From the NCBI GenBank assembly GCA_012064415.1, contig SSNU01000083.1:103602-163934 (forward strand): a stretch of DNA of 60,333 nucleotides, given 5' to 3'. Within the stretch, counting starts at the first letter, position 1. Every line of letters begins with the position of its first letter. Of the stretch, positions 1 to 11,755 are shown one piece after another. The stretch is from Gyrodactylus bullatarudis (taxonomy: Eukaryota; Platyhelminthes; Monogenea; Gyrodactylidea; Gyrodactylidae). A model generated the notes under the pieces. That model saw only the letters and a list, made by a program, of their open reading frames with translations. It searched no databases and was not told where the DNA came from. Both the position numbers and the translations under genes were made by a program.

Positions 1-814
1 TTCACGATTTCATTCATAGACAATTCATTATAACAATTTTTATTAAATATTGAACCAGGAATTGAGACTGACGAGACCTGGCGAAATGTACATATCTCTT
101 TAAAATATAATTCTTTTGTTAAAATTTTAATTGTAGAAAAGTTCTTAGACTTTTTGTAATTCACCCATATTTTAATATAATTCTGATCCATAGCTTAGTG
201 AGAACTTTTACTCTGAAAGTTTCCATACTTTAAAATCAAAATACTACCAATAAAAACATTTGAATATACAACAGAAATATAAAAATTTTCCTTTATTAGG
301 AAAAAATATTTTTAAAAATCCAAGAAAAATTAATTTCCCATTGAATTAAGGAGAAATCCCAATAGAGAATTTGGTTTTTTTCTCACCAAAAGAAATTACC
401 CCAAATGGCTTCCAAAATCGACATGATTAAGCTTTCAATATTAATGGAGAATGGAAGAAAAATTTGGAAAGATTTTTCTATTCCAATAAATTGAATTATT
501 GATTTGATTTCTAAGAGGAGAGAGGATTGTCTGTCAACATTTTTTTCCAGTTTGAATATCTTCCCGTTTTACCCTTCAAGTCCAATTCATAGGGTTTCTT
601 TGAATTTTTGACATTCTTAAAATTGATTTTTGGCTCTTTTCAATAGTTTGAAAAAATTTTCTTTTTTTCTTTATTTTAAATTCCTTTTAAATTTAACTAT
701 GGCTAATTTCAAAAAAGCAGAAGAATTTTTATCACAAAAAAATCTGAAAAATCTTTCCTAAAAGGTTTGGAATATTATTATACGATAGCCGATTTTTCAT
801 TGCAACTTTTCTAG
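1..814. other. non-coding flank, probably intron of the LIN54-like gene
   Basis: I see no coding exon here on either strand. The sequence is AT-rich. The next feature starts at a splice acceptor (ctag before 815), so this stretch is most simply read as intron upstream of the first visible exon. The missing first CXC repeat was looked for here and not found. Confidence 0.4.
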
Positions 815-2102
815 AACAAACAGCCATGAATGCAAAAGCAGTTCATTCCCGTGGGTGTAATTGCCGTAAATCAAATTGTCTCAAGAACTATTGTGAGTGC
901 TTCGAGGCTAGAGTTCAGTGCAATCCCCTTTGTCGTTGTCAAAACTGTTATAACTGTGAATCTCATCAAAAAGATTCGGCACTGCGTAGTGCAGAAGGAA
1001 ACGAAAACTCAAATCGCAAGGATAAAAGATCAAAGATTTCCACAAAATCAAAAGTAATCCCAGAAAAGTAAGCTAAAAGACAAAAAATAAATTTTTGATT
1101 TGATTATTAAATGTACATAATTCCTGAGGCAAATAAAGTTTAAATTAAGGTTTCTACTCTAATTTAAACTGATATATATAGAAGAAGAATGACACTTTAT
1201 TTCTGTAGACCTCCAATATTGAATTCGCCACAGAAATGGGAAAGGAAGGTTGACCCATCAGAATCGTTCAATATTGAAAACCTTACCAAATTTGATCAAA
1301 CACCTGTCCCAAAACCAGAAGAGACTCCGTTACCACCTAGGATTAATATGGTTTGTTTAATAAAAAAATTTATATTACATTATTTTATCTTAACGATTCT
1401 TGAATGTAGATTCTAATGAAATAGTTCGATGAAAATTGGTTCAATAATAATTTTAATTAAAATCCTTACTTTTTATTTTTCAGAATACTAAATTTTTAAG
1501 TCAGTTATCTGCAGTCAATCTTCCCCTGGCTGCTCTCCTCATGTGTCAAACGCATCAGTGGAATTATCAAAAAACCTCTCCGATCATTGAAATTTCCAGA
1601 AATTCAAGCTGTTCATCAGCAACAAACAATCAAGATGAACAAATTCTAGACTTTCAATCATCTAGCACAAGCAGTTGTGTCACATCAAATGAAATTTCTT
1701 CGAGTAAACGTAAAAAAAATAAACCAGTGAAATTATTTTCAGTATGTTTGATTTTTATTCCAAAGTTACTTTCAAGTAGATCTTTGATTATTTTAATTAT
1801 TTTAGAGAGAAGCTTCAACTGAAAACTTATTGGAACTTGATGTAAAGCAAGGTGAGAATCATTTTCCAAAGCCAAAATCAACCTTTTCTAGAAAATCTAG
1901 ATACAAAAGGTATGTAGTCAAGTTTTTTTGATTAGAAATAATTTAAAATCCAATCATTGAATTTAGACTGCTGAATGAAAACAAAAATCTTCACAAGATT
2001 GTTAAAAGCCTTCAATTAGCCTTAAGGAGAAAGTCGATCATAAATCGGACGATGATATTTGAAAGATACAAAAAATCTCAATCTAAAATTCATTATTTAT
2101 AA
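815..2102 (+). CDS. LIN54/tesmin-like CXC-domain protein, 3' part (five exons)
   Basis: Five exons join in one frame: 815-1067, 1209-1350, 1484-1741, 1806-1909 and 1967-2102 (TAA). All internal junctions are GT-AG and the phases match (2, 0, 0, 2). The first exon encodes one complete CXC repeat starting GCNCRKSNCLKNYCECFEAR, with the family spacing C-x-C-x4-C-x3-Y-C-x-C-x6-C-x3-C-x-C-x2-C. LIN54, tesmin and TSO1 proteins use two such zinc-binding repeats to bind DNA, LIN54 within the DREAM/MuvB cell-cycle repressor. Only the second repeat is visible; the first should lie upstream of the window. The later exons are Ser-rich and end in a basic helical segment, with no other recognised domain. 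An AATAAA follows near 2310. Family assignment is firm; which paralogue it is remains open. Confidence 0.85.
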
Positions 2103-2375
2103 CTTTTTTATGAAATCTGCAATATGAAGAAAATTAAATTGACGTTTGTACATTTAAGTATGGACTCCATACAATGGAGCAACAGAAACATGACGGAAAC
2201 ACACAGGAATCTCTGCAGAAGGCCTTTCACGAAATTTTATTGTAACTTTTGTAAATTATAATGATTATATTAAAACTTTTATAACTAAATTATTATATTA
2301 AATCATAAATGAATAAAACTTGTTTCAAATTTACAATCTTTTGAAGAATTTCTTCTTTTCAATCATTGAAATCTA

Positions 2376-3592
2376 ATGAACAAACGTTCACCCATTGTCG
2401 ATATTGTAGATCCAGCCTGGTTGAAAGACACTCTTCCTCATCAATATATTCCTGTCAAACATAACATCAACGTTAACGAGAAATCATACCTGAAAAAAAC
2501 CACTCCAGACACAGTTCGTAAATCTATAAAATCTGAGTTAATTTTACCCACTGAAGAAGATCTTTTACGCTTTGACACCTACAATATTCTCTACAACAAC
2601 CTTAAATTGCCAATATGACTGCTTGGAAGCATATTAAAACAAATTTGGATAAAGTTTGTCGTCTTGATATTCCTCTCATTGATATGAATTTCTTTCTTGC
2701 TCCTGAAGCTATTGGTATTTTAAATAAAATACAAAAAATAGCCTCTATTTCTGATCACGAATTCATACAAGTTCTTAAAAAGTCATCTCATCTACTAGAT
2801 CTAAAGCCTTATAATATGGTTCAATTGCAAAGTCAATTTTTCAGTAATAAAACTAACTCTCGCATATCCGATGGACAATTTCTTATGTTAATGAGCCTTG
2901 TCCGTTTAAACTCTTTGAATATTGATAAAAATTATAATTCATGTCTCAGTAAAGTTCAAATGATGGCTCAAATTTACGAGACGACAAATCTAGCAATAAC
3001 GCTTCAGTCCACCATAAAGAATGATGATCCAATAAAAAACGCTGGAAACAAAATAGCTCTATTATTAAGTGACGTCTTATTCGCTAAAGTTAGTAAACTC
3101 CTTTCTAAATATAATATGCCGTTTGTTGTCGAGAATATTTCAGAGGCTATAAGTTCTACATTAGAAGGTCGATATTCTAATTTGAAGCCTCACAATCCTC
3201 CTGTTTTGTCTCTTTCAATTATTGATAAAATATCTGCAAAATCTGGAAGTAATTGCGATTCAGTTAAAGTATGGCTTTCCAATATTACTTCATGCAAGGG
3301 AATTCTATTCAACAAGTGCCTTGAAACTGTTATCAAAGTCCTGGATGAAGAAGCTCATACATCTTTAGAATCCATTGAATCCTATACTAATTTGTCACAC
3401 ATCTGGATTTATCTAGTTTCATTAGAGAATTTTAAAGCCGAATTTGATCATTTACCCTTGACTCTTTTTAACGAGGCAAGCAGTGCTATTCAAGATTTAA
3501 AAAACAATACTCTTAAGGCTTCGTATGAATTAGAAATACTAGATAATGTGTTCGAGAAAATATCAAATGATGTAGCAAATAATAAAAATTAA
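2376..3592 (+). CDS. unrecognised helical protein split into two ORFs overlapping by ATGA
   Basis: Two open frames abut: 2376-2618 (80 residues) and 2615-3592 (325 residues). The stop of the first and the ATG of the second share four bases, ATGA at 2615-2618. I do not recognise either part. The second is Leu/Ile/Lys-rich and looks entirely alpha-helical, with no signal peptide or membrane segment. The stretch sits tightly between the LIN54-like gene (ends 2102) and the 3' end of the NDUFB6-like gene (3648). In an animal genome one interrupted gene of about 405 codons, with a small indel at 2615, is more likely than two proteins. No convincing GT-AG intron bridges the frames. A true stop-restart arrangement cannot be excluded. 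Confidence 0.55.
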
Positions 3593-3647
3593 TTATTTTA
3601 TAACTATTCGACAATAAATAATATTTATTTTTAATTAAAATCTTTAT

Positions 3648-4281
3648 TCACTTGCTACTTGTAACTAATTTTTCACCCAAATGGCTGGATCTCTTACTGA
3701 ATCCCTGATCGAAATTGGAAATATCAAATTCAGTGTTTTTTCCAAATTCTGGATGACCAGGTGGTACATTCTTAGGCTTGTAATTGTAAGCAGTGAATCC
3801 GCGTTTTTGATCGTACCAAACCTGAAAAATAGTTCAGCATTACAATTTAATTTGCTTTATTAAAATTACTTACTCGTGGTGAATACTCGATACAATAAAA
3901 TGCGTAAAACGTAAAGGCATATGCCGCAAATATTTTAGGGAGAACTTTACGAAAATAGGGGTTGTTCTCTTTAAAAATTGGTTTGGAAATTTTGGCAATA
4001 GCGTCAAAAGGAGCTGATGCTATTCTTCTAAAAATATTCTTTCTCTCAAAAGGATTAGCTAGTTCAAGTTCCTTGGGTGATAAACGTTGATCTTCAAGCC
4101 ATTGCTTTCTAAGTTTACGGTCTTCTTCAGTGAAATTTCCAGCCGTGCGCTCTCTTTCAAGAGCAAATGGCTCAATATTCATGGGTTTGAATTTACTTCC
4201 ACCAAAGCTACGGTTTAGCAAAACAGCCTCTTCATAGTATAGGCGCTTTTGTAGTTCTAAAGTTTCGGCGTCTATACTCAT
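3648..4281 (-). CDS. NDUFB6: NDUFB6-like complex I accessory subunit
   Basis: Two exons on the minus strand join in frame: 4281-3874 (136 codons from ATG) and 3821-3648 (57 codons plus TGA). The 52-bp GT-AG intron is phase 0, and the protein is 193 residues. The middle carries RKLRKQWLEDQRLSPKE, which resembles the conserved (L)RRRWLKDQELSPRE-type block of NDUFB6/B17. A hydrophobic helix (about residues 113-130, ending FTFYAFYCIEYSPR) is followed by a polar, Pro-rich C-terminus, also as in that subunit. The protein would be a single-pass subunit of the inner-membrane arm of mitochondrial NADH:ubiquinone oxidoreductase. It is longer than vertebrate NDUFB6. The family call comes from recalled motifs only. 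Confidence 0.65.
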
Positions 4282-4919
4282 TTGAAAATTTTAACTGTAT
4301 AAAACAAAACCATAAATTATTTCATTTCAACGAGTTTGTTGAAAATTAAAATTCGTTGATTGAAAATTAACAATTTTTAATTCAAAATAATATATATATA
4401 CTAGATTTATATATATATATATTATATTATTTATATATTATAAAATATAATTTATTATATATATATATATATATTATATACAATATTTGAAAATATCTTA
4501 CAGACAAATAAGTTATTTTTATATAACTACTAACAATTATGCTATAAATTGTATTATAAAGAATATAGTTTGGTGTCGATTCGATGTTACAGTTAAAATG
4601 ATGAATAAAAGGATCTATAGCAAAAAAAATCTCGATTTCATCAAAATGTGCTCATCATAATAATTTTCTTAGGATATCGTAAATTTAATTCATATTTTTT
4701 TCAATTTTTGCAAATTAGAATGTAACTATTAGCTAGCTAAATTTAATTTCCCCTTGATAGTACTTTGGGTAATTGATTGGTAGTGTCGGTAATGAATCAA
4801 CTTACGTATAATTTGTATTGCTTGCTCATATTATTTTGTAATCGAGCAATAAATTTTAATTAATTCATGATCAAAGTATTATCTCGAAGCTTGATTTGAA
4901 TTATTGGGAAATCTTTTAA
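4282..4919. promoter_or_regulatory. intergenic region with AT microsatellite; 5' flank of CAP gene 1
   Basis: This lies between the divergently transcribed NDUFB6-like and CAP genes, so both promoters must be here. Positions 4385-4485 are mostly TA dinucleotide repeats. Just upstream of the CAP start, the block caataaattttaattaatt (about 4847 onward) recurs upstream of the second CAP copy near 25920. It therefore belonged to the duplicated unit. No clear TATA box or initiator stands out. Confidence 0.4.
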
Positions 4920-7610
4920 ATGAAAATCTTGATTTTAATATCTGTTCTGAGCTATGTCACCCGTGCTGACTTCGCATCTGACATAGCCACAGCTCACAAT
5001 CAATTTAGAAAAGCCTTACTGGATGGAACAGAAACACGTCAACCAAGAGCAGCTGTCATGCCAATGCTAGAGTGGGATCCAATAATTGCCGCTAATGCGC
5101 AGAAATGGGCTGACAGATGTGTCTATGGCCATTCAACAAATGAGGCTCTTGTTATACCAGGGTATCCAATGATTGGAGAGAATATTGCTGCTGGCAGTAC
5201 CTCCGATGGCTTCAAGTGAGATGAATCTTGATGAACATTGTTTAGAGCAACCACATCTTGGTACAATGAAATCAACGATTACGATTATGAGACCGGCAAT
5301 TGTAGAAGTGTTTGTGGTCATTACACTCAGGTTGTATGGGCTAATTCTGTCAAAATAGGCTGTGGAATAAGAAAATGTGAGAATATACATGAGGGTATGA
5401 CCGGTGACTTTATTGTATGTCAGTATAGTCCAACGTAAGTTGCATTATTCTTATTTAACAGTGGAAACTGGTATGGTAAAAAACCTTACAAAAAATCAAA
5501 TGAAATTACACCTGCTCGAACATCAACTACAACAACAACAACGGCTGCTACTCCTGTCAATGTTTTTGATATCACAGATGACATGGTTTCAATTCACAAC
5601 AACTACAGAAGGAATATTCTAAATGGAGTGGAAAAAAGGGTACCTCAAGCACAGTATATGCCTGATTTGGTTAACGATGAAGCTTTAGCGAATTCAGCAA
5701 TGAAATTTGTAGAAAAGTGTGGATTTGATCAGCCAACTAGATCGGATTTATATGATAAACGTTTTCGAGTGGCTGGTTCTGTTTATAGTTGGTTACCTAC
5801 TGCTAATCAAGAGTGAGTTAAAAAGAACCGAAAATGGTTAGTTTTTAAAAGTCATTTTATGAATTACATATTAATATGCATGACATCTGCTAAAAAAAGA
5901 ATCTAGCTGTTTATTGAACAAATCAATTGACATCAAGGATGAAAATACAGTCTTTATTCGAACAAAAATAACAATCTTCATCAAAAGTAACATTATTCAA
6001 GACAGGTTCTAAACTCATAAGACAGAAGAAAGAACAAGCATATATATTTATTTATTTGAGTATTGAAATAATGTTCTTAATTAAATCTAAATTTTTTGTA
6101 ACTAGATCGAATGAAATTTATAAGCTATCCTTTTTGACATTAACTGAGTGTTTGTAACAATCCATTTGCAAATAAATCCTCAATTACTTACCAATTTTTA
6201 AGTAATTCTGTGAGAGAATCAGACTTGAAACTTTCGTCGTTGTAACTGGTATCGACAGGGAATTTTTTTTTAAGGAATTGTGCTTTAGATTTATAGGTAA
6301 ACTTGAATCTGTATTTGAAGAGGCTTAAATATTTTAAAATCAAACTAAATTTTGAAATAAGCTTTCAAAAATTTTTTTGACTCTTTGATTGAAGTATTCT
6401 CTAGCATAAGTAAAATTCTCAGATTTTGTAAATTACCATATGCAAAGTTAATAATTAAATATTGCTATTTTTATGTAAAAGAGTGGTGTTTTAAGTCACA
6501 ATATTTGATAACTACCCTTTCGAGGAATTTTAACTAACCCTGCAACATTGAAATGCATTGTTATCGGTATATGTGTGTAATTATTTAATTCAAGCTCCTA
6601 GTAATATTCTCCGGTATTCTGTTTAGAGTTGCAATAAATTGTTATAGCTACACTGATAATTATAATTATATTAATTATCTAGACTCATAAGGAAGATTTA
6701 GGAACAAGCATTTATCTTGTCTGAAGTTATCGGACTCAAAGTTAATTATCTAACTGAAGCTCGTTATAAAAATCTAAAAAAAAATATTTTTTAGAATAGC
6801 AGAAACCTGGTATAGCGACATTGATAATTATCATTATGAGGGGAACAAATGCGATTCTTACTGTGATGATTTCAAACAAATGATCTACGCAAAAACCAGA
6901 AAACTGGGTTGTGCCAAAAAAGATTGCGATGGATTGGACTATGTGGCTTGTTTCTATGGCCCGGCGTGAGTTCTCTCTTTAATGATGCTCTTTGACTTAC
7001 AGAGCCAATCAGAATATAGTACCGTATGAAGAGAAAATAATTCCGTATGAAATGTCACCATTCGCTGTGGAAATTCTTGAGGCTCATAACAAATACCGTA
7101 AACTAGCTTTTGATGGGATGATACCAGGACAACCTAGAGCTAAAGTCATGCCAAGTTTAGTATGGGATCAAAAATTAACTGCGACTGCTCAAAAACAAGC
7201 TGATGAATGTGACTTCTCCTCTACAAGTCAGATAGATACTAGATGGGATTGGGTTGCAGAAAGTATGATTGGTGATCCAAATTATGTAAATGCAACGAAG
7301 TAAGTCTCGACATATCATGTATCTATTTTCAGATCTGTTGAAGAATGGTATGATTACCATAATGCATATACATTTGAAACTGGAAAATGTAATGGATTAG
7401 GTTGTAATTATTACACACAAATTGTATGGGCAGCAACAACTAATTTGGGTTGTGCGGTCAAGAAATGTACCTGGGCAACAACATTGTTGTGCTTGTACGG
7501 ACCTGGGTGAGTTTAAATATTTTTCCGAAATCGAATAAGTCTTTCCAATAATCCTAATTTTTTTCAGAGGAAACCTGTTCATTGGAGAAAAGCCATATGT
7601 TCAAGCATAA
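4920..7610 (+). CDS. secreted three-domain CAP (SCP/TAPS) protein
   Basis: Seven exons join without a break: 4920-5215, 5246-5434, 5462-5812, 6795-6965, 7003-7299, 7333-7506 and 7568-7610. The total is 1521 bp (506 residues). All six introns are phase 2 GT-AG; lengths are 30, 27, 982, 37, 33 and 61 bp. The N-terminus MKILILISVLSYVTRA is a typical signal peptide. Exons 1-2, 3-4 and 5-7 each encode a CAP domain, with a short Thr-rich linker before the second. Domain 1 keeps the canonical GHYTQVVW block. In domain 2 it is replaced by DDFKQMIY, and in domain 3 by NYYTQIVW. Paired Cys residues are kept. CAP proteins are secreted and often bind sterols or lipids, or act at host-parasite and reproductive interfaces; the role of this one is unknown. 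Confidence 0.9.
5813..6794 (+). other. long intron 3 of CAP gene 1
   Basis: Intron of 982 bp between exons 3 and 4, GTGAGT to TTTTAG. No gene seen in it. The last ~130 bp are nearly identical to the matching end of the intron in CAP copy 2 (about 29290-29418), which supports common descent. The same intron in copy 2 is about 2.5 kb because a PLE entered it. Confidence 0.7.
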
Positions 7611-8551
7611 TTGCTCAAAATAATAAGCTTATAAATGAATAGTTTTATTTCACTTTTAAATTTAATTTGACTATGAAGTCGTTCTAAAGTACTGTGAGAG
7701 AAAAGAGTCACCTTTTCATAGATGGTATCTATTAAAAAATTTACTTTGGAGGAGGGGATTTCATTTACGGTAGCAGTATATATGTTACCGTACAAACCCT
7801 GAATCAGTAAATCTCTATACCTTTTGCAGGTCTATTTCGTATTTTAGAAAAAACATTTTCGTAAAATTTCGATTCAAAACTGTACAAGAAAACAATCAAT
7901 TCAGTATGTAATTAAATAAGCAGTAATTATAGTTAATTTTTTGCATGAACAGTACTAAATGATTTTGTAATTTACAAAATCAATTTCGTGTGGGGATAGA
8001 TAATTGAGGGTTAAGAAATAATTTTATAATAAATTTCGTACAACTCATTTTTTTAATTTTGTATTTCTTTCAATCTTTTCTGTCCAACTAATTAATCTAT
8101 TTCGTTTACTTGCTGGAAAGAATTACACAATCATTTTAAATAGAACTCTCTTTATTTCAAATCATTAATTCTTTCAAATATTATTTGTTTTCAAAAATTT
8201 ATTATTCATTTAAATCTTCAGTATTTAAAACAGTAGCATAGAATCTTTCAATATAATAACTTGCAGAAATAATTTTATTGTTAGTTATGACCTCTTTTGC
8301 CCTCAAGTTTTCTTAAACGAAATTCCTGTATTGTAAGGTTTCCTTGATCTCGGTGATACAGAACTATTTCTTGTCTTTGAATTGCAAGAATTCTTTTTAC
8401 TTCGTAATAATACATCATGTATACTTGTTATTTGTATATGACATGGAGTATAAAGCTTATACCATTCAAAGTATTCTAGGGATCTAAGGGATCTATACAA
8501 AGGGATAGGATATATGATTGCTTTGAATTAATTTCTCATTAAAGAGGGGGA
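7611..8551. other. intergenic, no gene seen
   Basis: AT-rich sequence downstream of the CAP gene. Only short open frames without codon structure or motifs occur. I see no support for a gene or a named element here. Confidence 0.4.
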
Positions 8552-9088
8552 GGGGGATTCACACTCAGTCCTCATTAAGGATTGACAGAGTCATATAAAA
8601 TGATGAATATTCTGTACACGGTTTAGGTTCTTATCATTATATGAATCCCAATGCGATCTCAATAGCTATAGATTTAAGGATTTTTTTTGTTTGGTGGATC
8701 TTTTAATCTGGTGGCAGGATATCTTTTCGACAATTCAAATACTGGTCAAATAGCAGTCCTAATTTTATTTTTTTAATCTGAATTATTTGACGACTGACGA
8801 GTGGTTATTTTTTTTCTACAGTAGCTCTAGTCGTATCTCATAACTCAGAAAGAAACTTATATTACACTCATTCGAAGAAAAAGCAAGAACATATAATACT
8901 TTAGTCAGGAATATTCAGTAAGTCTTACACCTTCTCCGAGAATCGAACCTTATTATTATCCATCTTGTTATATTTCTGTTCAAATATAATGTGAATGAAT
9001 TTTAAATTGAAAACCTAAGCCATGTACAGAATATTCATCATTGTATATGACTTTGTCAATCCTTAATGAGGACTGAGTGTGAATCCCA
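8552..9088. repeat. palindromic MITE-like element
   Basis: About 80 bp at 8552-8632 (starting ggattcacactcagtcctca) is repeated inverted at 9009-9088. The arms enclose about 380 bp with no coding content. Inside, near 8818, is cagtagctctagtc, which matches the end of the TA-flanked MITE at 49892-50043; that may be a nested remnant. The family is not assigned. Confidence 0.6.
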
Positions 9089-9185
9089 TAACATCGGTTT
9101 TGAGCTGAGCTGCCGTTCTGCATCTTGAATGGAATAAGAAGATGCGATTTCGAGTGATACATGCTATAAAAATAAAGGTTTAAAA
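9089..9185 (+). repeat. dispersed repeat with rGAATAAGAAGATGCC core
   Basis: The segment holds ttttgagctgagc and, further on, ggaataagaagatgc followed by aaaaataaag. The same order of blocks recurs at 14240-14345, and the end block recurs near 42390-42430. This looks like the 3' part of a short retroelement with a polyadenylation-type AATAAA ending, but no coding part is visible. Confidence 0.4.
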
Positions 9186-9599
9186 TATTTAAAGAGAGAT
9201 ACCTTATTAGCGGAAGGTTTTAATTTTACAGCTGGCTCCCACTTGTTACCAGGTATGAATCGTTAATTTTTGAAATTTGTATAATTTAATTTATAATCAT
9301 AGTACAGTGTTAAAAAGAAAGAACAATTAATAGTGTTAATTAAATCATGATAACTATGACTTCATCGATGTGTTGCTGAGAAGAATTGGGTAATGTGTTG
9401 ATTCATTTCTATTGCACTGATTACCAAAAACTCTCACTAAATACACAAGTATACCCTATCAATATGGCCTCGACCAATTAAATTTGAGCATGCAAAATCA
9501 ATATCAATCTAACATGCCAAGAATATATGAGCTTAACTCTGACCCCCTTTTGTCACTATTGTCACTCACAAAATATGTTTTCATTATGTCATTGTAAGA

Positions 9600-9965
9600 A
9601 ATGAACAAGGGTCTGTGGAATCCAAAATGTATGTTTCCTCAACTTCCTGTAACTAAATTCTGAATGATTTTTTCCTAAATTCATTTGAAAACTAAAAATG
9701 AAATCATATGAACTTTAAACTCGTCTAGTTTTAAGCCAGAATTATATTTCACGGAGTTTTTCATTCTGCATCTGATGGTATTATTTCTATGTAATTATTC
9801 TCATTATTACTTGAGCTAAGGTTCTGGAAAAAGGTTGAGGAGAAAGTGCTATAAAAGTTTAGAGTGAATTCAAAATTTCATCAAATTTAACCAGAAATTA
9901 ATCCATCTTCAGCCCTAAAATCTCTCAAATCTCAAATAAATTTATTATATTTTTATTATAATTAG
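9600..9965 (+). repeat. partial copy of the long-TIR MITE seen intact at 24844-25510
   Basis: The order of blocks (ctgaatgattttttcc, gaggttctggaa-like, aattcaaaatttcatcaaat, aaataaatttattat) matches the right half of the 24844-25510 element. Only one terminal repeat region is present. This is a truncated or half-deleted copy. Confidence 0.55.
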
Positions 9966-10117
9966 GGCGACCAAAATGCCTTTTTTGCCTTTTTTGAGAG
10001 TGAGTCTAAAATTTCAATTCATCAAGTCTCACAAGATTCATTTATTTCTTTTATAAACATAGAATTCTAATTAAACTTTATTTTTGTACATAAATTATTT
10101 TCTAATAATATCTCTAT

Positions 10118-10190
10118 TTGAAAATGATAATTGTAAATGAGAACATATGTATTGTTCAATAAAATTCTCATTTCATTTCAAAAATTGGGT
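10118..10190 (+). repeat. retroelement 3' tail family
   Basis: The segment gaaaatgataattgtaaa followed by gaacatatgtattgttcaat and AATAAA-like sequence recurs at 21107-21170 and 43552-43620 with few changes. A shared 3' end after unrelated upstream sequence fits 5'-truncated non-LTR retroelement copies. The coding part of this family is not seen attached to it. Confidence 0.5.
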
Positions 10191-10564
10191 CAGTTCTTAT
10201 CTACCTGTTTGTCAGTTTAGTCATAGCTGAGTCTGCAGATTGAGATATTCGAGTTCTTCTATGCTGTTACAACAACACCTGTTGTTTCCGTATCCTCACC
10301 TTCGCTCAAGCTAAGCAGACTAGATGGAAACATGAATAAAATTGAAAAGACATATTCATACTTTAATTATAGACCTCTGCTGGACTGTCCTTAAACTGTT
10401 TATAGTTCATTAAAATCCAATTTGATAGTCATATCCTAAGCATTTCTTTATTGCATGCGATTTTATATACAAGCTATAATTTACTTTTTACATACAAAAC
10501 CTTTCTTTAAAAACAAAGAAAAAATCGAAATTTTGCATTTTAATCTGATGGATAATATTAATTT

Positions 10565-11602
10565 ATTAGACGGAATGTATACCTTGAATGGGCACCGACC
10601 ACGGAATCCAACTAGTTGCTCATCGATTGTAATTTGATCTGTGGGCTCATAAAGTTTTTGACAATTTTGAATAAATTTACTGAAAATGATCCTGAATGGA
10701 GCTAATTTATCTCGACCAGGTTCTGTATTGGAGCTTCTCTCTACTTTGTTGTCAAATCTGAGAAACTGTTTGATGATTTTGAACCTTGAAAAAGACATGA
10801 ACTTGTTCAATTCAAGATTATAATATTCATCTGACCATAATTCATTCAAACTCATGTTTTTCTGTTTCATGACCCCAAATATCAAAGAAATACCAATCCA
10901 AGTGATGATCTCTTCCAATACAATAGGTCTGTGGGGACTTTTTTTCAATTCCATAAACGTATTGGAATACCTTAGTATATCTTCGAGCATGTCTGTATCT
11001 AAAAGTGAGAAGAAATAATCCGATTTTGTGATAAAGTTCTTAGTGAAAGCTTTTGGACCTGGAGTAGCCTTGAAAATGTTCCGCAGTGTAGTTTTTGTTT
11101 TTTGAGCTCTGTTCTTCTTGTAAAAACAAGAACCACATTTGGAGACAATTGCAGATACGCTCGTATGAGTGTTGATTTCCTCTTCGCTACTGAAGTCTGA
11201 GAGGATTTCATCTTGCTCATCGTCTGAGAGATCAGATAGATCAGAGTCACTATGAATTTCAGCAACTAGCCTTCTTGAAAGAGCATCAAATTGGTCGTCT
11301 GCGCTCATGGTGAAATAAGAAAATAATGAAGATTTATCTAGGTGGTATACGTAACAAGGCTTATGAATCAGCAAAAATCGGTGAGGGTCTATACACCCCC
11401 AGTTGTCATCTACGTTAGTTTTTTTTTGGAGGCCTATTCCGTGACTTAGGAAAACATATCTAAATATTTTTTCATAGTTTTGAATAGAAAAATATAGGAA
11501 TAACTAAGGAATAATGAATTCATACTAGTTCCTGGTCTAAAAAAACATAACTCTGAATGTCACTGGGGGTGTGAACACCCCAACTTTTCGTACGAGGGTT
11601 AA
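10565..11602 (-). mobile_element. truncated piggyBac-type transposase with one terminal repeat
   Basis: The transposase reads on the minus strand from an ATG at 11309 (an in-frame upstream extension reaches 11374). It starts MSADDQFDALSRR and has an acidic Ser/Asp/Glu-rich N-terminus. It then carries the family core, including TIDEQLVGFRGRCPFKVYIP. That motif holds the first catalytic Asp. After it the sequence diverges (about 10565), so the other two Asp residues and the Cys-rich end are lost. The full family length is about 550-600 residues; about 250 remain. Upstream, a terminal repeat ends at 11598 next to TTAA (11599-11602), with the GGGGTGT...ACACCCC style of piggyBac ends. The other end is missing. 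Inactive. Confidence 0.85.
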
Positions 11603-11755
11603 TAAAAATATTTTTGTAAAAAGTATTAAATTTATTTATTTCATTCGATAAAAGTTCATGTTTTTATTTCACACGATCATCATCTACTTAAAATTAAGAA
11701 AAATAATTACTTTAATAAATATCTGATAAATTTTTAATTAGTGTAACAAGAGAAT

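Noticed and set aside
4920..7610. Venom allergen or toxin annotation for the CAP gene
   Set aside because: CAP domains occur in many secreted proteins with unrelated roles. Nothing in the sequence shows a venom function.
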